DNA of 37,976 bases from Lentisphaeria bacterium. Its GTDB lineage: Bacteria > Verrucomicrobiota > Lentisphaeria > Victivallales > Victivallaceae. Below are positions 23,687 to 32,809 of the stretch, in pieces (positions within the stretch are counted from its first letter, which is position 1; each line of letters starts with the position of its first letter). The notes beneath the pieces are model-generated. The model worked only from the letters and a program-made list of their open reading frames with translations. It was not told the origin of the DNA and ran no database searches. Location of the stretch: assembly GCA_017443585.1 (NCBI GenBank), contig JAFSYV010000114.1, forward strand, positions 1 through 37,976, in the 5' to 3' direction. Made by a program: the position numbers and the translations under genes.

Positions 23687-24927
23687 AAGGAAAAGCCTCG
23701 CTTTCCGCACTCGGCGAGGAGTCCCGAGATCTGGTGATCCTCGAGATTGAAGCGTTCGCAGATGTTCCGGAAGAGTTTTTCCCCGTGGGCCTTGCCGCCC
23801 GCGGTCAGGTCGGCGGCGCTGCGGCGGAATTCGAACTCGATCTTGCCGATGCGGCAGACTCCGGGACGGTCGTCACCGCATTCGAACCCGACGTTTTCAA
23901 CGTTGCTCAGTTCGAACCGGATGAGGGGCTGTTCCTCCTGCCAGCCCAGTTCGCTGTACAGGCGGCCCAGAAACTGGGCGATGCCGACGCACCAGAGCCC
24001 GAGGCGGACTCCGTCGATGCTTTTTCCGGGGGGCAGGGCGATGATGCAGTGAAAGAGTCCGCTCTTGAAAAGCTGCCACATCCAGCTGTCCTCATCGGGC
24101 ATGAAGCGCAACGAAACGTTGGTGAAGTAGGCGCTTTCGATCCCGGCTTCGGAAAAGAAGCCGCCGTCGGGATTCCACCGCCACGCGGCTGCGGCCGCCC
24201 GGCGCAGGGTGCTCAGGTCGAAGAGTTCGGGATCCCAGCGCGCCGGGATCACCGCCAGCTGCATGATGGGCGCTTCCCGGACCGGATGACGGCGGTGGCG
24301 GAAGAACTCCGCCGCCCGCGCGATGGAGTCGTTGAAGCGGTTCTCGTCGCCGCTGCCCGGTGCCGCGGCGCCGGTTTCGTAGAGGATCCCCCGCAGGACC
24401 CGCGCCAGCTGTTCCCGCTGGTTCCGCATGGCCCGCTGGAGCAGCTGCTGGATCTCCACCGCCCGGACCGCGGGGCGGCTCGAGGCCTCCGGAGTCCGGA
24501 TGTAGAAGACCCCCATGGTGAGTTCCGTATCCACGCTGTTGCAGCACACGTGGGGCAGCGAGGTGAAGGGCCGGACGATGAAGATCACGTAGCGCTTGCC
24601 GTCGATGAGGGGGCGCTCGATGGTGAAGTTGATGGGCGGTTCCACGCAGCGGTTGACGAAACTGCCCACGGGCGTCGGGTCGAACGAGGCGGACTGTTCG
24701 TCCGTGACTCCGGTGTAGACTGCGGGCTTCCCCGCCCGGTCTTCGCCCACGCCGATGACGAGATATCCGCCTTTGGTGTTGGCCAGAGCGATGAGGTGAC
24801 GCACGATCTTGCCCCGTCCCGACTTCGGCAGTTCGGTCCAGGACTGGGCCGCCTTGTAGTCCAGTTCGTCGGATTCGATCCCCCGGCGGACGATCGATTT
24901 GAGGAGTTCCAGAGAGAGAGCTTCCAT
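23683..24927 (-). CDS. AlbA_2 (Schlafen-like) domain protein
   Basis: A 414-residue protein. The N-terminal ~150 residues match the AlbA_2 / divergent AAA-4 (Schlafen core) domain: 'ESDELDYKAAQSW' (18-30) and 'LIALANTKGGYLVIGVGED' (45-63). This domain occurs in ATP- or nucleic-acid-binding proteins and in transcription regulators with C-terminal helix-turn-helix domains. The remaining ~250 residues are not recognised; they contain beta-rich, tryptophan-rich stretches ('RRAAAAAWRWNPDGGFF', 'EDSWMWQLFKSG') and no obvious HTH. It ends in an ATGA overlap with the DinG-like helicase and starts 11 bp after the zinc-ribbon gene. Confidence 0.85.
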   Translation of the reverse strand: MEALSLELLKSIVRRGIESDELDYKAAQSWTELPKSGRGKIVRHLIALANTKGGYLVIGVGEDRAGKPAVYTGVTDEQSASFDPTPVGSFVNRCVEPPINFTIERPLIDGKRYVIFIVRPFTSLPHVCCNSVDTELTMGVFYIRTPEASSRPAVRAVEIQQLLQRAMRNQREQLARVLRGILYETGAAAPGSGDENRFNDSIARAAEFFRHRRHPVREAPIMQLAVIPARWDPELFDLSTLRRAAAAAWRWNPDGGFFSEAGIESAYFTNVSLRFMPDEDSWMWQLFKSGLFHCIIALPPGKSIDGVRLGLWCVGIAQFLGRLYSELGWQEEQPLIRFELSNVENVGFECGDDRPGVCRIGKIEFEFRRSAADLTAGGKAHGEKLFRNICERFNLEDHQISGLLAECGKRGFSL

Positions 24928-24938
24928 GGGGCTGCCCC

Positions 24939-25658
24939 CTATCCTTCGAGGACCTGCGGATCGTAGAGCATGTACTGGCAGTTGCCGCAGAAGACCACTT
25001 CGCCCCGTTTCAGGGCGACCGCGGTCTGGGCGGTGATCTTGAGCTGGCAGTGGCCGCAGTTTTCATCCACGGCGGGGACCAGCGGCGGACCGCCTTTCTG
25101 GTTTCTCAGGAGCGCTTCGTAGGCCGAAAGCAGGGCGGGGGGGATGTTTTCGAGGAGCGCGGGCCTCCCCTCCCGGAGCCGGGCGATCTCCTCTTTCAGA
25201 GTCTTGGAAAAGGCGAAGAGCTCGTCGAATTCGGCCTTGAGGTTTTTCAGTTCCGCGTCGTTGGCGAACTTGATCCTGGCCCCGGCCTTGCCCGCCGCTT
25301 CCAGTTCGTCGGCGGCGAGGAGGATCCGGTCCTCGGCTTCGCTCACCTTCTTCTTGTTCAGTTCGATGGACGCGAGCATGGCCTGATATTCGTTGTTCTT
25401 CTTGACCATGGTGGTCTGCTGGCGCAGCTTGTCGCTGGCGGCGTTGAGTTCGGCGATCAGCGCCTCGTCCTTCTGGATCTTCTGCTTTACCGCTCTGAAG
25501 CGGGCCGCCGCGGCGGCGGTGGAGGCCATGACCTCGTCCCGCCGGGCGAGGAGCCGCTGCATCTCCTTGGGCAGATTTTCCAGGCGGGTCTCCATGTCCC
25601 GCTGTCTCATATCGGCTTCCTGCAGTTTCAGCAGCCGTTTAAGGGGGGAATCACTCAT
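24939..25658 (-). CDS. Coiled-coil zinc-ribbon protein (zf-RING_7 / CdsZ type)
   Basis: 239 residues from the ATG at 25658, supported by AAGGAG about 8 bases upstream; an earlier in-frame start would run into the ruvB 3' end without a ribosome-binding site. Residues about 5-185 form a long helical coiled coil. The C-terminus is a four-cysteine zinc ribbon, 'CGHC' (201, 204) and 'CGNC' (224, 227). This is the architecture of the C4-type zinc-ribbon family found in many bacteria and in chlamydial CdsZ, which is linked to type III secretion there; no secretion genes are near here. It lies 44 bp after ruvB. Confidence 0.88.
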   Translation of the reverse strand: MSDSPLKRLLKLQEADMRQRDMETRLENLPKEMQRLLARRDEVMASTAAAAARFRAVKQKIQKDEALIAELNAASDKLRQQTTMVKKNNEYQAMLASIELNKKKVSEAEDRILLAADELEAAGKAGARIKFANDAELKNLKAEFDELFAFSKTLKEEIARLREGRPALLENIPPALLSAYEALLRNQKGGPPLVPAVDENCGHCQLKITAQTAVALKRGEVVFCGNCQYMLYDPQVLEG

Positions 25659-25702
25659 TTGTCGGTTCTCCTTGACTTCATGTGTTCGATGTTCGGCCGA
25701 AA

Positions 25703-26719
25703 TCAGAAAAGCTCCGGCTGGCTCCCCGGCGACTCCAGTCCCAGCTTGCGCCACGCTCTGGGCGTCGCCACCCGGCCCTTGGGCGTCCGGGCCAGCAGGC
25801 CCCGCTGGATGAGGAAGGGCTCGTAGACCTCTTCGATGGAGTCCTCTTCTTCGCCCACCGAGACGGCGATGTTCTTCAGCCCCACGGGGCCGCCTCTGAA
25901 GTTGCCGATGATGGTCTCGAGGATCCGGATGTCCATTTCGTCCAGCCCGTCGGAGTCGATCTGGAGCAGTTCCAGCGCCGCACGGGCGACTTCCCCCGTG
26001 ATGACGGAATCCGCCTTGACCTGCGCGTAGTCACGGGCCCTCCGGAGCAGGTTGTTGGCGATGCGGGGGGTTCCCCGGCACCGGCCCGCGATCTCCTTCG
26101 CCCCGTCGTCGTCGATCTCGACCCCGAGGATCCCCGCCGAGCGCCGGATGATGGCCACCAGACTGGGCACGTCGTAGTAATCCAGCCGGATGTTCACCCC
26201 GAACCGGGCCCGGAGCGGCGCGGTGATCATCCCCTGCCGCGTGGTGGCGCCGATGAGGGTGAATTTCGGCACTGACAGCCGGACGGAGCGGGCCCCCGCC
26301 CCCTGTTCCAGCATGATGTCGATGAAAAAGTCCTCCATGGCGCTGTAGAGGTACTCCTCGACGGTGTTGCTCAGGCGGTGGATCTCGTCGATGAAGAGCA
26401 CGTCGCCGGGCTCGAGAGCGGTGAGGAGCCCGGCCAGGTCGCCGGGCTTCTCGATAGCGGGGCCGCTGGAGCTCTTGAGGGAGGAGCCCAGTTCGTTGGC
26501 CACGATGTAGGCCAGCGTGGTCTTGCCCAGGCCGGGGGGGCCGCAGAGGAGGATGTGGTCCAGCGCCTCCTTGCGTTCCTTCGCCGCGCGGACGAAAAGT
26601 TCGAGCTGTTCCTTGATCCGGTCCTGACCGGGAAATTCGGCAAAATGCTGAGGGCGGAGCGTGGCTTCCCTGGCCTCCTCGCGCCGGTTCAAAGTCGATG
26701 TTATGAAACGTTCCGTCAT
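25703..26719 (-). CDS. ruvB: Holliday junction DNA helicase RuvB
   Basis: A 338-residue protein, near the length of E. coli RuvB (336). Walker A 'GPPGLGKTT' is at 60-68, Walker B 'LFIDEIHRL' with Asp111-His114, and sensor 1 'LIGATTRQG' follows. The C-terminal winged helix contains '[16 protein letters not shown]'. RuvB is the AAA+ motor that drives branch migration with RuvA; ruvA and ruvC are not in this window. First gene of a likely ruvB - zinc ribbon - AlbA_2 - dinG operon. No Shine-Dalgarno site is evident upstream of the ATG. Confidence 0.97.
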   Translation of the reverse strand: MTERFITSTLNRREEAREATLRPQHFAEFPGQDRIKEQLELFVRAAKERKEALDHILLCGPPGLGKTTLAYIVANELGSSLKSSSGPAIEKPGDLAGLLTALEPGDVLFIDEIHRLSNTVEEYLYSAMEDFFIDIMLEQGAGARSVRLSVPKFTLIGATTRQGMITAPLRARFGVNIRLDYYDVPSLVAIIRRSAGILGVEIDDDGAKEIAGRCRGTPRIANNLLRRARDYAQVKADSVITGEVARAALELLQIDSDGLDEMDIRILETIIGNFRGGPVGLKNIAVSVGEEEDSIEEVYEPFLIQRGLLARTPKGRVATPRAWRKLGLESPGSQPELF

Positions 26720-26742
26720 TTTTTTTCAGAAAAAACTTGTTT

Positions 26743-26770
26743 TTGTCGTGATTTTGTGTTACTTTATAAA
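26743..26770 (+). promoter_or_regulatory. Promoter of the transketolase operon with overlapping inverted repeat
   Basis: -35 TTGTCG (26743-26748), 16-bp spacer, -10 TATAAA (26765-26770). The -10 lies inside an inverted repeat GTGTTA (26756-26761) and TAACAC (26773-26778), a possible operator. Expected start near 26777, giving a ~50-nt leader to the ATG at 26827. Confidence 0.5.
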
Positions 26771-26826
26771 AATAACACGTGAAGTTGGAATTTTCCAGTG
26801 AAAAACCAAAAAAAGTGAGGAATCAA

Positions 26827-28863
26827 ATGTACAATCGTGAATTGGCCAAGAAAAGCGCCGACACCATCCGTGTCCTGGCGGCGGAAGCGATCCAGAAGGC
26901 GAAGTCCGGTCACCCCGGCATGCCCCTCGGCTGCGCCGACTACGCTTTTACGTTGTGGGACAAATATCTGCGGCATGATCCCGCCGATCCCAAGTGGATC
27001 GGGCGCGACCGCTTCGTCCTTTCCGCCGGCCACGGCTCCATGCTGCTCTACAGCCTGCTCCACCTTTTCAACTACGAAGGCATGACCATGGAGCAGCTCC
27101 AGCAGTTCCGGCAGTGGGGCAGCCTGACCCCCGGCCATCCCGAATTCGGCCACACCGCGGGCGTCGAAGTGACCACCGGCCCCCTGGGCAGCGGATTTTC
27201 CTCCGCCGTCGGCATGGCCATCGCGCTGAAGCATTTCGGCGCGGTGACGGGCCTCGACAAGGCCGGTTTCGCCGATCAGAAGGTCTACGTCATTTCCGGC
27301 GACGGCTGCATGATGGAAGGCTGCACCAGCGAGTCCGCGTCTCTGGCCGGACACCTGAAGCTGGACAATCTGGTGGTCTTCTATGACGACAACGCCATCA
27401 CCATCGAAGGCTCCACCAATCTGGCCTTCACCGAAAACGTGGCCGCAAGATTCCAGGCCTACAACTGGCGGATCATCCGCGTGGCCAACGCCAACGACGC
27501 TTCCCAGTGCGACGCGGCCCTGGCCGAAGCTCAGAAGAGCGACGGGCGGCCCACCCTCATCGTGGGCAAGACCGCCATCGGTTACGGCGCCCCCAACAAG
27601 CAGGGGAAACCTTCCGCTCACGGCGAACCCCTGGGCGATGATGAGCTCGCCGCCCTCAAGGCCAATCTGGGCCTGCCCGGCACCTTCACCGTGGAGCCCG
27701 ACGTCCGGGCCTACTGCGACGCCCGCTGCAAAGAGCTGACCGCCGCCGCCGCGGAGTGGAACGCCAAATACAACGCCTTCCTCAATGCCGACTCCGCCCT
27801 CAAGGCCCAGGTCGAGAACTTGACCACCCGCGCGGTGCCCGCGGACATCACCGAAAAACTGCTGGCCGCGGCCCCGGTGGACAAACCCGTGGCCAGCCGC
27901 GCCTCCTCCGGCACGGTCCTCCAGGCCGCCGCCGCCGCGGTGCCCTCCCTCTTCGGCGGCGCCGCCGACCTGTCTCCTTCCACCAAGAGCAACCTCAAGG
28001 AAGGCGGGGACTTCAGCGCCGACAACTATGCCGGACGGAACCTCCATTTCGGGATCCGGGAGCTGGCCATGGGCCTCGCCGCCAACGGCATGGCCCTCAC
28101 CGGACTGAACATCCCCTACACCTCCACCTTCTTCGTCTTTTCCGACTACATGAAGCCCGCCATCCGTCTGGCGGCCATCCAGAAACTGCATCAGATCTAC
28201 GTTTTCACCCACGACTCCTTCTACGTGGGCGAGGACGGCCCCACTCATGAGCCCATCGAACAGATCGCCATGCTCCGGAGCATCCCCGGCGTCACCGTGA
28301 TCCGTCCCGCCGAGGCTCATGAAGTGGCGGGCGCCTGGGCCGAAGCCCTCAAGGCCGACGGTCCCGTGGCGCTGCTCTTCACCCGTCAGAATCTGGATCC
28401 TTTCGCCCCCGAACTCGCGAAGAAGGTCGATGTTTCCAAGGGCGCCTACGTGCTCGAAGACGACCCCGATTACAACGTCATCCTCGTGGCCACCGGTTCC
28501 GAAGTCAATCTCGCCCTCGGCGCCGCCAAACTGCTGCGTGAAAAGCAGATCCCCGTCCGGGTAGTCTCCATGCCTTCTCAGGAGCTCTTCCTGAAGCAGT
28601 CCCCCGAATATCAGAGCGAAGTCCTGCCTTTCGGCGTGGCGGTGGTTTCCATCGAAGCCGGCTCCACCTTCGGCTGGGACCGCTTCGCCGATCTCACCAT
28701 CGGTCTGGACGAGTTCGGCGCTTCCGCCCCCTACAAGAAGCTGGCCGAAGAGCTGGGCTTCACCCCCGAGGCGGTGGTGGAACAGATCATGGACGCCTTC
28801 GCCGATGACGACTGCTGCTGCGGCGATGATAACTGCGGCTGCGGCTGTCACCACGACAAGTAA
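26827..28863 (+). CDS. tkt: Transketolase with C-terminal Cys/His-rich tail
   Basis: 678 residues from the ATG at 26827 (GTGAGG upstream); an earlier GTG at 26779 would sit at the predicted transcription start. Transketolase moves two-carbon units in the pentose phosphate pathway using thiamine diphosphate. Evidence: 'KSGHPGMPLG' (His29), the ThDP motif 'GDGCMMEG' (158-165) followed by 'YDDNAITIEG', and in the second half 'HFGIRELAMG', 'THDSFYVGEDGPTHEPIEQ' and 'RQNL'. The last residues are unusual: after the normal domain end comes an acidic tail with six cysteines and two histidines (663-676, 'CCCGDDNCGCGCHH'), like a metal-binding tail. 48 bp before the phosphomutase gene. Confidence 0.95.
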   Translation: MYNRELAKKSADTIRVLAAEAIQKAKSGHPGMPLGCADYAFTLWDKYLRHDPADPKWIGRDRFVLSAGHGSMLLYSLLHLFNYEGMTMEQLQQFRQWGSLTPGHPEFGHTAGVEVTTGPLGSGFSSAVGMAIALKHFGAVTGLDKAGFADQKVYVISGDGCMMEGCTSESASLAGHLKLDNLVVFYDDNAITIEGSTNLAFTENVAARFQAYNWRIIRVANANDASQCDAALAEAQKSDGRPTLIVGKTAIGYGAPNKQGKPSAHGEPLGDDELAALKANLGLPGTFTVEPDVRAYCDARCKELTAAAAEWNAKYNAFLNADSALKAQVENLTTRAVPADITEKLLAAAPVDKPVASRASSGTVLQAAAAAVPSLFGGAADLSPSTKSNLKEGGDFSADNYAGRNLHFGIRELAMGLAANGMALTGLNIPYTSTFFVFSDYMKPAIRLAAIQKLHQIYVFTHDSFYVGEDGPTHEPIEQIAMLRSIPGVTVIRPAEAHEVAGAWAEALKADGPVALLFTRQNLDPFAPELAKKVDVSKGAYVLEDDPDYNVILVATGSEVNLALGAAKLLREKQIPVRVVSMPSQELFLKQSPEYQSEVLPFGVAVVSIEAGSTFGWDRFADLTIGLDEFGASAPYKKLAEELGFTPEAVVEQIMDAFADDDCCCGDDNCGCGCHHDK

Positions 28864-28910
28864 GCGTATCATCCCGTAAGTTCCGAAAAGCGAAAGAGGA
28901 GTTCCAAGCG

Positions 28911-30230
28911 ATGTCAGGCATCTTCAAGGCGTATGATATCCGGGGCGTCTACCCGGAGCAGATCAATGCGGCTTTGGCCGAATCCATCGGCCGGGCCTAT
29001 GTGGAGTTCACCGGGGCGAAGAAGGTGGTCGTGGGCAGGGACATGCGTCCCCACTCCGCGGACCTCTTTTCCGGCCTCGCCAGAGGGCTCACCGCTCAGG
29101 GGGTCGATGTCATCGACCTGGGGCTCTGCTCCACGCCTCAGAGCTATTTCGCCAACGGGACCTTGAAGGCCGACGGCTCGATCATGATCACCGCCAGCCA
29201 CAACCCCGGCGAGTGGAACGGCTTCAAGCTCTGTCTGGCCGACGCCGTTCCCATCTCCGGGGCGACGGGAATCATGGACATCCAGAAGATCGTGGAGGAA
29301 AAGAGCTGGAAGCCCTGCGCCGTGCCGGGCAAGGTCTCCTCTTACGATATCAAGGCGGAGTACGGCGCTTTCCTGCGCTCCTTCGTGAAGTTCGACCGCA
29401 AGTTCAAGATCGTGGTGGACTACGCCAACGCCATGGGGCTTTACGAGTTCGCCGGGATCAAGGATCTCTTCGAGGTGATCCCCCTCTACGACACGCTGGA
29501 CGGGACTTTCCCCAATCACGAGGCCAACCCCCTCAAGTCCGAGACCCTCGACGCCATCCGGGCCAGGGTGAAGGAAACGGGGGCCGACTTCGGCGCGGCC
29601 TTCGACGGCGACGCCGACCGCTGCGGCTTCATCGACGACCGGGGGGAGATCATCCCCATGGACCTTTTCACCGCCCTCATCGCTCAGGACATCCTGAGCC
29701 GGGGGCCGGCGGTGATCCTCTACGACCTGCGGAGCAGCCGGGCCGTTCCGGAGTGCATCCGGGCCAACGGCGGCACCCCCATCCGGTCACGGGTGGGACA
29801 CGCCTTCATCAAGGCCCAGATGCGGGAAACGGGAGCCGTCTTCGCGGGCGAGCTTTCCGGCCACTACTACTTCAAGCAGAACTTCACCGCCGAGTGCCAG
29901 GGGCTGGCCGTGGTCATGCTGACCAATCTGCTGGCCAAGTCGGGGAAACCGCTCCACGAGCTGGTGCAGCCCCTGAAGAAGTATTACTCCTCCGGCGAAG
30001 TCAACTCCAAGGTTTCGCGGGATCCCAGGGAGATCCTGGCCGAGATCAAGGCCCACTGCGCCGACGGTCGAGTCTTCGAACTCGACGGCGTTTCCGCGGA
30101 GTACGACAAGTGGTGGTGCAACGTCCGCGCCTCCAACACGGAGCCCTTGCTCCGGCTCATCGTCGAGGCCGACACTCCCGAACTGATGGCCGCCAAGCGG
30201 GACGAGCTGCTGGCGATCATCCGCAAGTGA
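28911..30230 (+). CDS. manB: Phosphomannomutase / phosphoglucomutase
   Basis: A 439-residue protein of the alpha-D-phosphohexomutase family, which interconverts hexose 6- and 1-phosphates for sugar-nucleotide synthesis. The active-site phosphoserine is Ser96 in 'TASHNPGEWNGFK', the metal loop is 'DGDADR' (232-237), the substrate motif 'GELSGHYYF' follows, and the phosphate-binding end has 'RASNTEPLLRL'. The start is supported by GAGGAG about 9 bases upstream. Size and motifs fit the bifunctional ManB/AlgC type; the sugar preference cannot be fixed. Probably co-transcribed with transketolase. Confidence 0.93.
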   Translation: MSGIFKAYDIRGVYPEQINAALAESIGRAYVEFTGAKKVVVGRDMRPHSADLFSGLARGLTAQGVDVIDLGLCSTPQSYFANGTLKADGSIMITASHNPGEWNGFKLCLADAVPISGATGIMDIQKIVEEKSWKPCAVPGKVSSYDIKAEYGAFLRSFVKFDRKFKIVVDYANAMGLYEFAGIKDLFEVIPLYDTLDGTFPNHEANPLKSETLDAIRARVKETGADFGAAFDGDADRCGFIDDRGEIIPMDLFTALIAQDILSRGPAVILYDLRSSRAVPECIRANGGTPIRSRVGHAFIKAQMRETGAVFAGELSGHYYFKQNFTAECQGLAVVMLTNLLAKSGKPLHELVQPLKKYYSSGEVNSKVSRDPREILAEIKAHCADGRVFELDGVSAEYDKWWCNVRASNTEPLLRLIVEADTPELMAAKRDELLAIIRK

Positions 30231-30243
30231 TTTTTTTCTCTCC

Positions 30244-30744
30244 ATGGCCGGCGAACTCATCGACATCTTCGATCCGTCGGGCAGCTGCATCGGGCGCGTC
30301 GAACGTTCCCGTGCTCACGGGGACAACAGGCTTTTGCACCGGGCGGCCCACGTGCTGGTCTTTGCTCCCGACGGGCGTCTTCTGCTCCAGAAACGCGCTG
30401 TGACCAAGCGCATCCAGCCGGGCAAATGGGACGCTTCGGTGGGTGGCCACCTGGCTTCCGGTGAGGATTTCGAAACGGCCGCCCGCCGGGAAATGGCCGA
30501 GGAGCTGGGCCTTGCGGAAGACACGCCCCTCGAATTCCTTTTCGACGTTCAGATCCGCAACGAGATCGAATCCGAGGACGCCCGGGTCTACCGGGCCGTT
30601 TCCGGAGGCCCCTTCGACTTCCAGAAGGAGGAGATCGACGAAGTACGCTTCTTCACCGCAACTGAGTTGCAGGATCCCGGTCGGCAGGCGGAGTTCACCC
30701 CCTGTCTGAAACACGAACTCGAGCTGCTCTATGGCGGACGGTGA
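30244..30744 (+). CDS. Nudix hydrolase
   Basis: A 166-residue protein with a perfect Nudix box (G68 to L90: G-x5-E-x7-REUxEExGU, containing 'RREMAEELGL'). Before it is 'PGKWDASVGGHL', as in the group near isopentenyl-diphosphate isomerase and YfcD. Nudix enzymes hydrolyse nucleoside diphosphates linked to another moiety; the substrate is unknown. It starts 13 bp after the phosphomutase stop, without a visible ribosome-binding site, and its 3' end overlaps the permease gene by 14 bp. Confidence 0.9.
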   Translation: MAGELIDIFDPSGSCIGRVERSRAHGDNRLLHRAAHVLVFAPDGRLLLQKRAVTKRIQPGKWDASVGGHLASGEDFETAARREMAEELGLAEDTPLEFLFDVQIRNEIESEDARVYRAVSGGPFDFQKEEIDEVRFFTATELQDPGRQAEFTPCLKHELELLYGGR

Positions 30745-31876
30745 TTCACTTTTCACCATCGCCGCCCGGCGGTTCTTCCGGGACCCCGCGGCCATCGCCG
30801 GGATCGTCGGCGTTCTGCTGCTGCTGATCCCCGCGCTGTACGCCCCCTTCATCGCCAACGGGCGGCCTCTGGTCATGGTGGACTCCGGCGGCCGTTGGCT
30901 TTTTCCATTCTGCCGCAGTTTCTTCGCCCCGGACAGCACCGAAGTCATCATCGAACAGGTTTTCAATTACTGCGCGCTCTTCCTGCCTCTTTTTCTGCTG
31001 ACGATCCCCCTGAAGCACCGGAAGATCTGGCGGTGGGCCGCCGCGATCCTCCTGCTCATCCCCTTTCTCACGGTCCGCCCGAAGATCGACAAACAGGACT
31101 ACCGGGAGCTTGCGCAAACCGCCCGGTTCGCCCTTTTCGCCCCCATCCCCTACGGCCCCTTCGAGATGACCGCGCCGCCCTTCGAAGGGCCCTCGCGGCG
31201 GCATATCCTCGGCGTGGACGACGTGGGCCGCTCCGTGGCCTCGCGGATGATCTACGGCGCACGGGCCTCGCTGGCGGTGGGGCTCATCGCCACGGCGCTC
31301 GCCATGTTCATCGGCTCCGCCGTGGGCCTGCTGGCCGGATTCTACCGGAACTGGGTGGATCTGGCCGTCATGCGGTTGGTGGAGATCCTGATGTGTTTCC
31401 CCACCTTTCTGCTGCTGCTGATCCTCATGTCCATCTTAGGAGACCGGCGGTTCGAACAGTCGATCCTCATCGTCATCGCGGTCATCGGCCTTACGGGCTG
31501 GATCGGCGTGGCCTTCCTCGTCCGCGGAGAGACCCTGAAACAGCGGGTCCTGCCCTACGTCCAGAGCTGCGAAGTCATCGGGCTCCCCGCCCGCAGGATC
31601 ATGTTCCGCCATCTCCTGCCCAACATCACGGGGCCCATCCTCATCAGCTTCACCTTCGGCGTGGCGGGGGCGATCCTCGCGGAAAGCGGCCTGAGCTTCC
31701 TCGGTTTCGGGGTCCAGCCCCCCACGGCCAGCTGGGGCGGACTTCTGCGTCAGGCCTTCGACAATCCGCTGGATTACTGGCACCTGACCTTCTTCCCCGG
31801 CCTCACCCTGTTTCTGGCGGTGATCTCCTTCAACTTCATCGGCGAAGGCCTGCGCCGCGCGCTGGATGTGAAATAA
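30731..31876 (+). CDS. OppC/DppC-type ABC transporter permease (orphan)
   Basis: A 381-residue inner-membrane protein. A first transmembrane helix lies at about 18-42 and another pair at about 75-115. The BPD_transp_1 domain covers about 175-375 with 'HILGVDDVGRSVASRMIYGA', the EAA-loop region 'YVQSCEVIGLPARRIMFRHL', then 'GLSFLGFGVQPPTASWGGLL' and the typical C-terminus 'FIGEGLRRALDVK'. The long N-terminal part recalls YejE-like peptide permeases. Its usual partners (DppB-type permease, DppD/F ATPases, binding protein) are all absent from the window. It overlaps the Nudix gene by 14 bp and abuts the convergent AraC gene with no spacer. Confidence 0.9.
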   Translation: MADGDSLFTIAARRFFRDPAAIAGIVGVLLLLIPALYAPFIANGRPLVMVDSGGRWLFPFCRSFFAPDSTEVIIEQVFNYCALFLPLFLLTIPLKHRKIWRWAAAILLLIPFLTVRPKIDKQDYRELAQTARFALFAPIPYGPFEMTAPPFEGPSRRHILGVDDVGRSVASRMIYGARASLAVGLIATALAMFIGSAVGLLAGFYRNWVDLAVMRLVEILMCFPTFLLLLILMSILGDRRFEQSILIVIAVIGLTGWIGVAFLVRGETLKQRVLPYVQSCEVIGLPARRIMFRHLLPNITGPILISFTFGVAGAILAESGLSFLGFGVQPPTASWGGLLRQAFDNPLDYWHLTFFPGLTLFLAVISFNFIGEGLRRALDVK

Positions 31877-32761
31877 TCATCCCCGCCGGTAGTTTTTCGG
31901 CGAGGTGGCGTAACGTTTCCGGAACTGGCGCGAGAAGTAGTTGGAGTCATGGAACCCGCATTTCTGGGCGATCTCCGAAACGGGCAGTTCCGTCTTGAGC
32001 AGCAGCTCCGCCGCCTTCGACAGCCGCACCTGCAGCAGGTAGTCGATGGGGGAAAATCCCGTCACCTTCTTGAAGACCGGCAGCAAGGTGCTGGGGGCCA
32101 TGGCGGTCATTTTGGAAATGCGGCCGATGGTCCACTTTTCCGCGTAGCAGTTTTCCAGCTTGCTGATGAGCTCCCCCAGCCGGAAGAGGGAGTGGGCCAT
32201 GGGGTTGGGTGTGTCGGAGTACATCCGTGAAATGCAGACGAAAATTTCCAGCGCTCCGGCGAGAAGCAGCAGGTCGGTCCCCGGTCGGCCGGCTGCGAAT
32301 TCGTCGGCCATTTCCTGCAATTTTGCCATGAGGGGCCGCATGGCTTCCGGCGTCACGTGCAGGTGGCTCTTGAATTTGTGGCTCCGGCGGTAGGTGGGTT
32401 CGAAGAGGAAGAAGGCGTTGAAGCCCGAAAGGGAGCGCAGGCTCCGCAGGTGTTCCCGCAGATAGGAGTCGTCGAACATGATGTTGTACATGCCCAGGTT
32501 GCTCCGCTTCGTGAAATAGTGCTCCGTGTTGCCCTGGATGAGGAAAATATCTCCCGTCTGCACCCGGTAGATGTCGCCGTTGATCCAGTGGTCGCCGCCC
32601 CCCGCGGTGATGATGATGAGTTCCGAAAAATCGTGGGTGTGGCGGATATCCGTCAGGTCTCCTTTGTGCTGTACGGGCTGGTCGCCGCGGATCGCCCGGA
32701 AGGCGACGGGACAGCCGTCCTGCGGAAAGAAATCCGCCCGGTTGGCGACGACGGTGTGCAT
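31877..32761 (-). CDS. AraC family transcriptional regulator
   Basis: 294 residues from the ATG at 32761, chosen because AAGGAGG lies 5 bases upstream; the open frame extends further but only across the divergent promoter region and the neighbouring gene. The N-terminal half is a cupin-like sensor domain ('IRHTHDFSELIIITAGGG', 'YRVQTGDIFLIQGNTEHYF'). The C-terminal ~100 residues are the two-HTH AraC domain: 'IGRISKMTAMAPSTLLPVFK' and 'SEIAQKCGFHDSNYFSRQFR'. Such proteins bind a sugar and activate nearby catabolic genes. It diverges from the xylose-isomerase-like gene, its likely target. Confidence 0.93.
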   Translation of the reverse strand: MHTVVANRADFFPQDGCPVAFRAIRGDQPVQHKGDLTDIRHTHDFSELIIITAGGGDHWINGDIYRVQTGDIFLIQGNTEHYFTKRSNLGMYNIMFDDSYLREHLRSLRSLSGFNAFFLFEPTYRRSHKFKSHLHVTPEAMRPLMAKLQEMADEFAAGRPGTDLLLLAGALEIFVCISRMYSDTPNPMAHSLFRLGELISKLENCYAEKWTIGRISKMTAMAPSTLLPVFKKVTGFSPIDYLLQVRLSKAAELLLKTELPVSEIAQKCGFHDSNYFSRQFRKRYATSPKNYRRG

Positions 32762-32809
32762 GGGTCCCTCCTTTTTTCCGTTTTTCGTAAGATAGTGCTG
32801 ATAATTCAT

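Noticed and set aside
24109..24121. Small palindrome CAACG-AAA-CGTTG
   Set aside because: It lies within the AlbA_2 coding sequence and is short enough to be chance.
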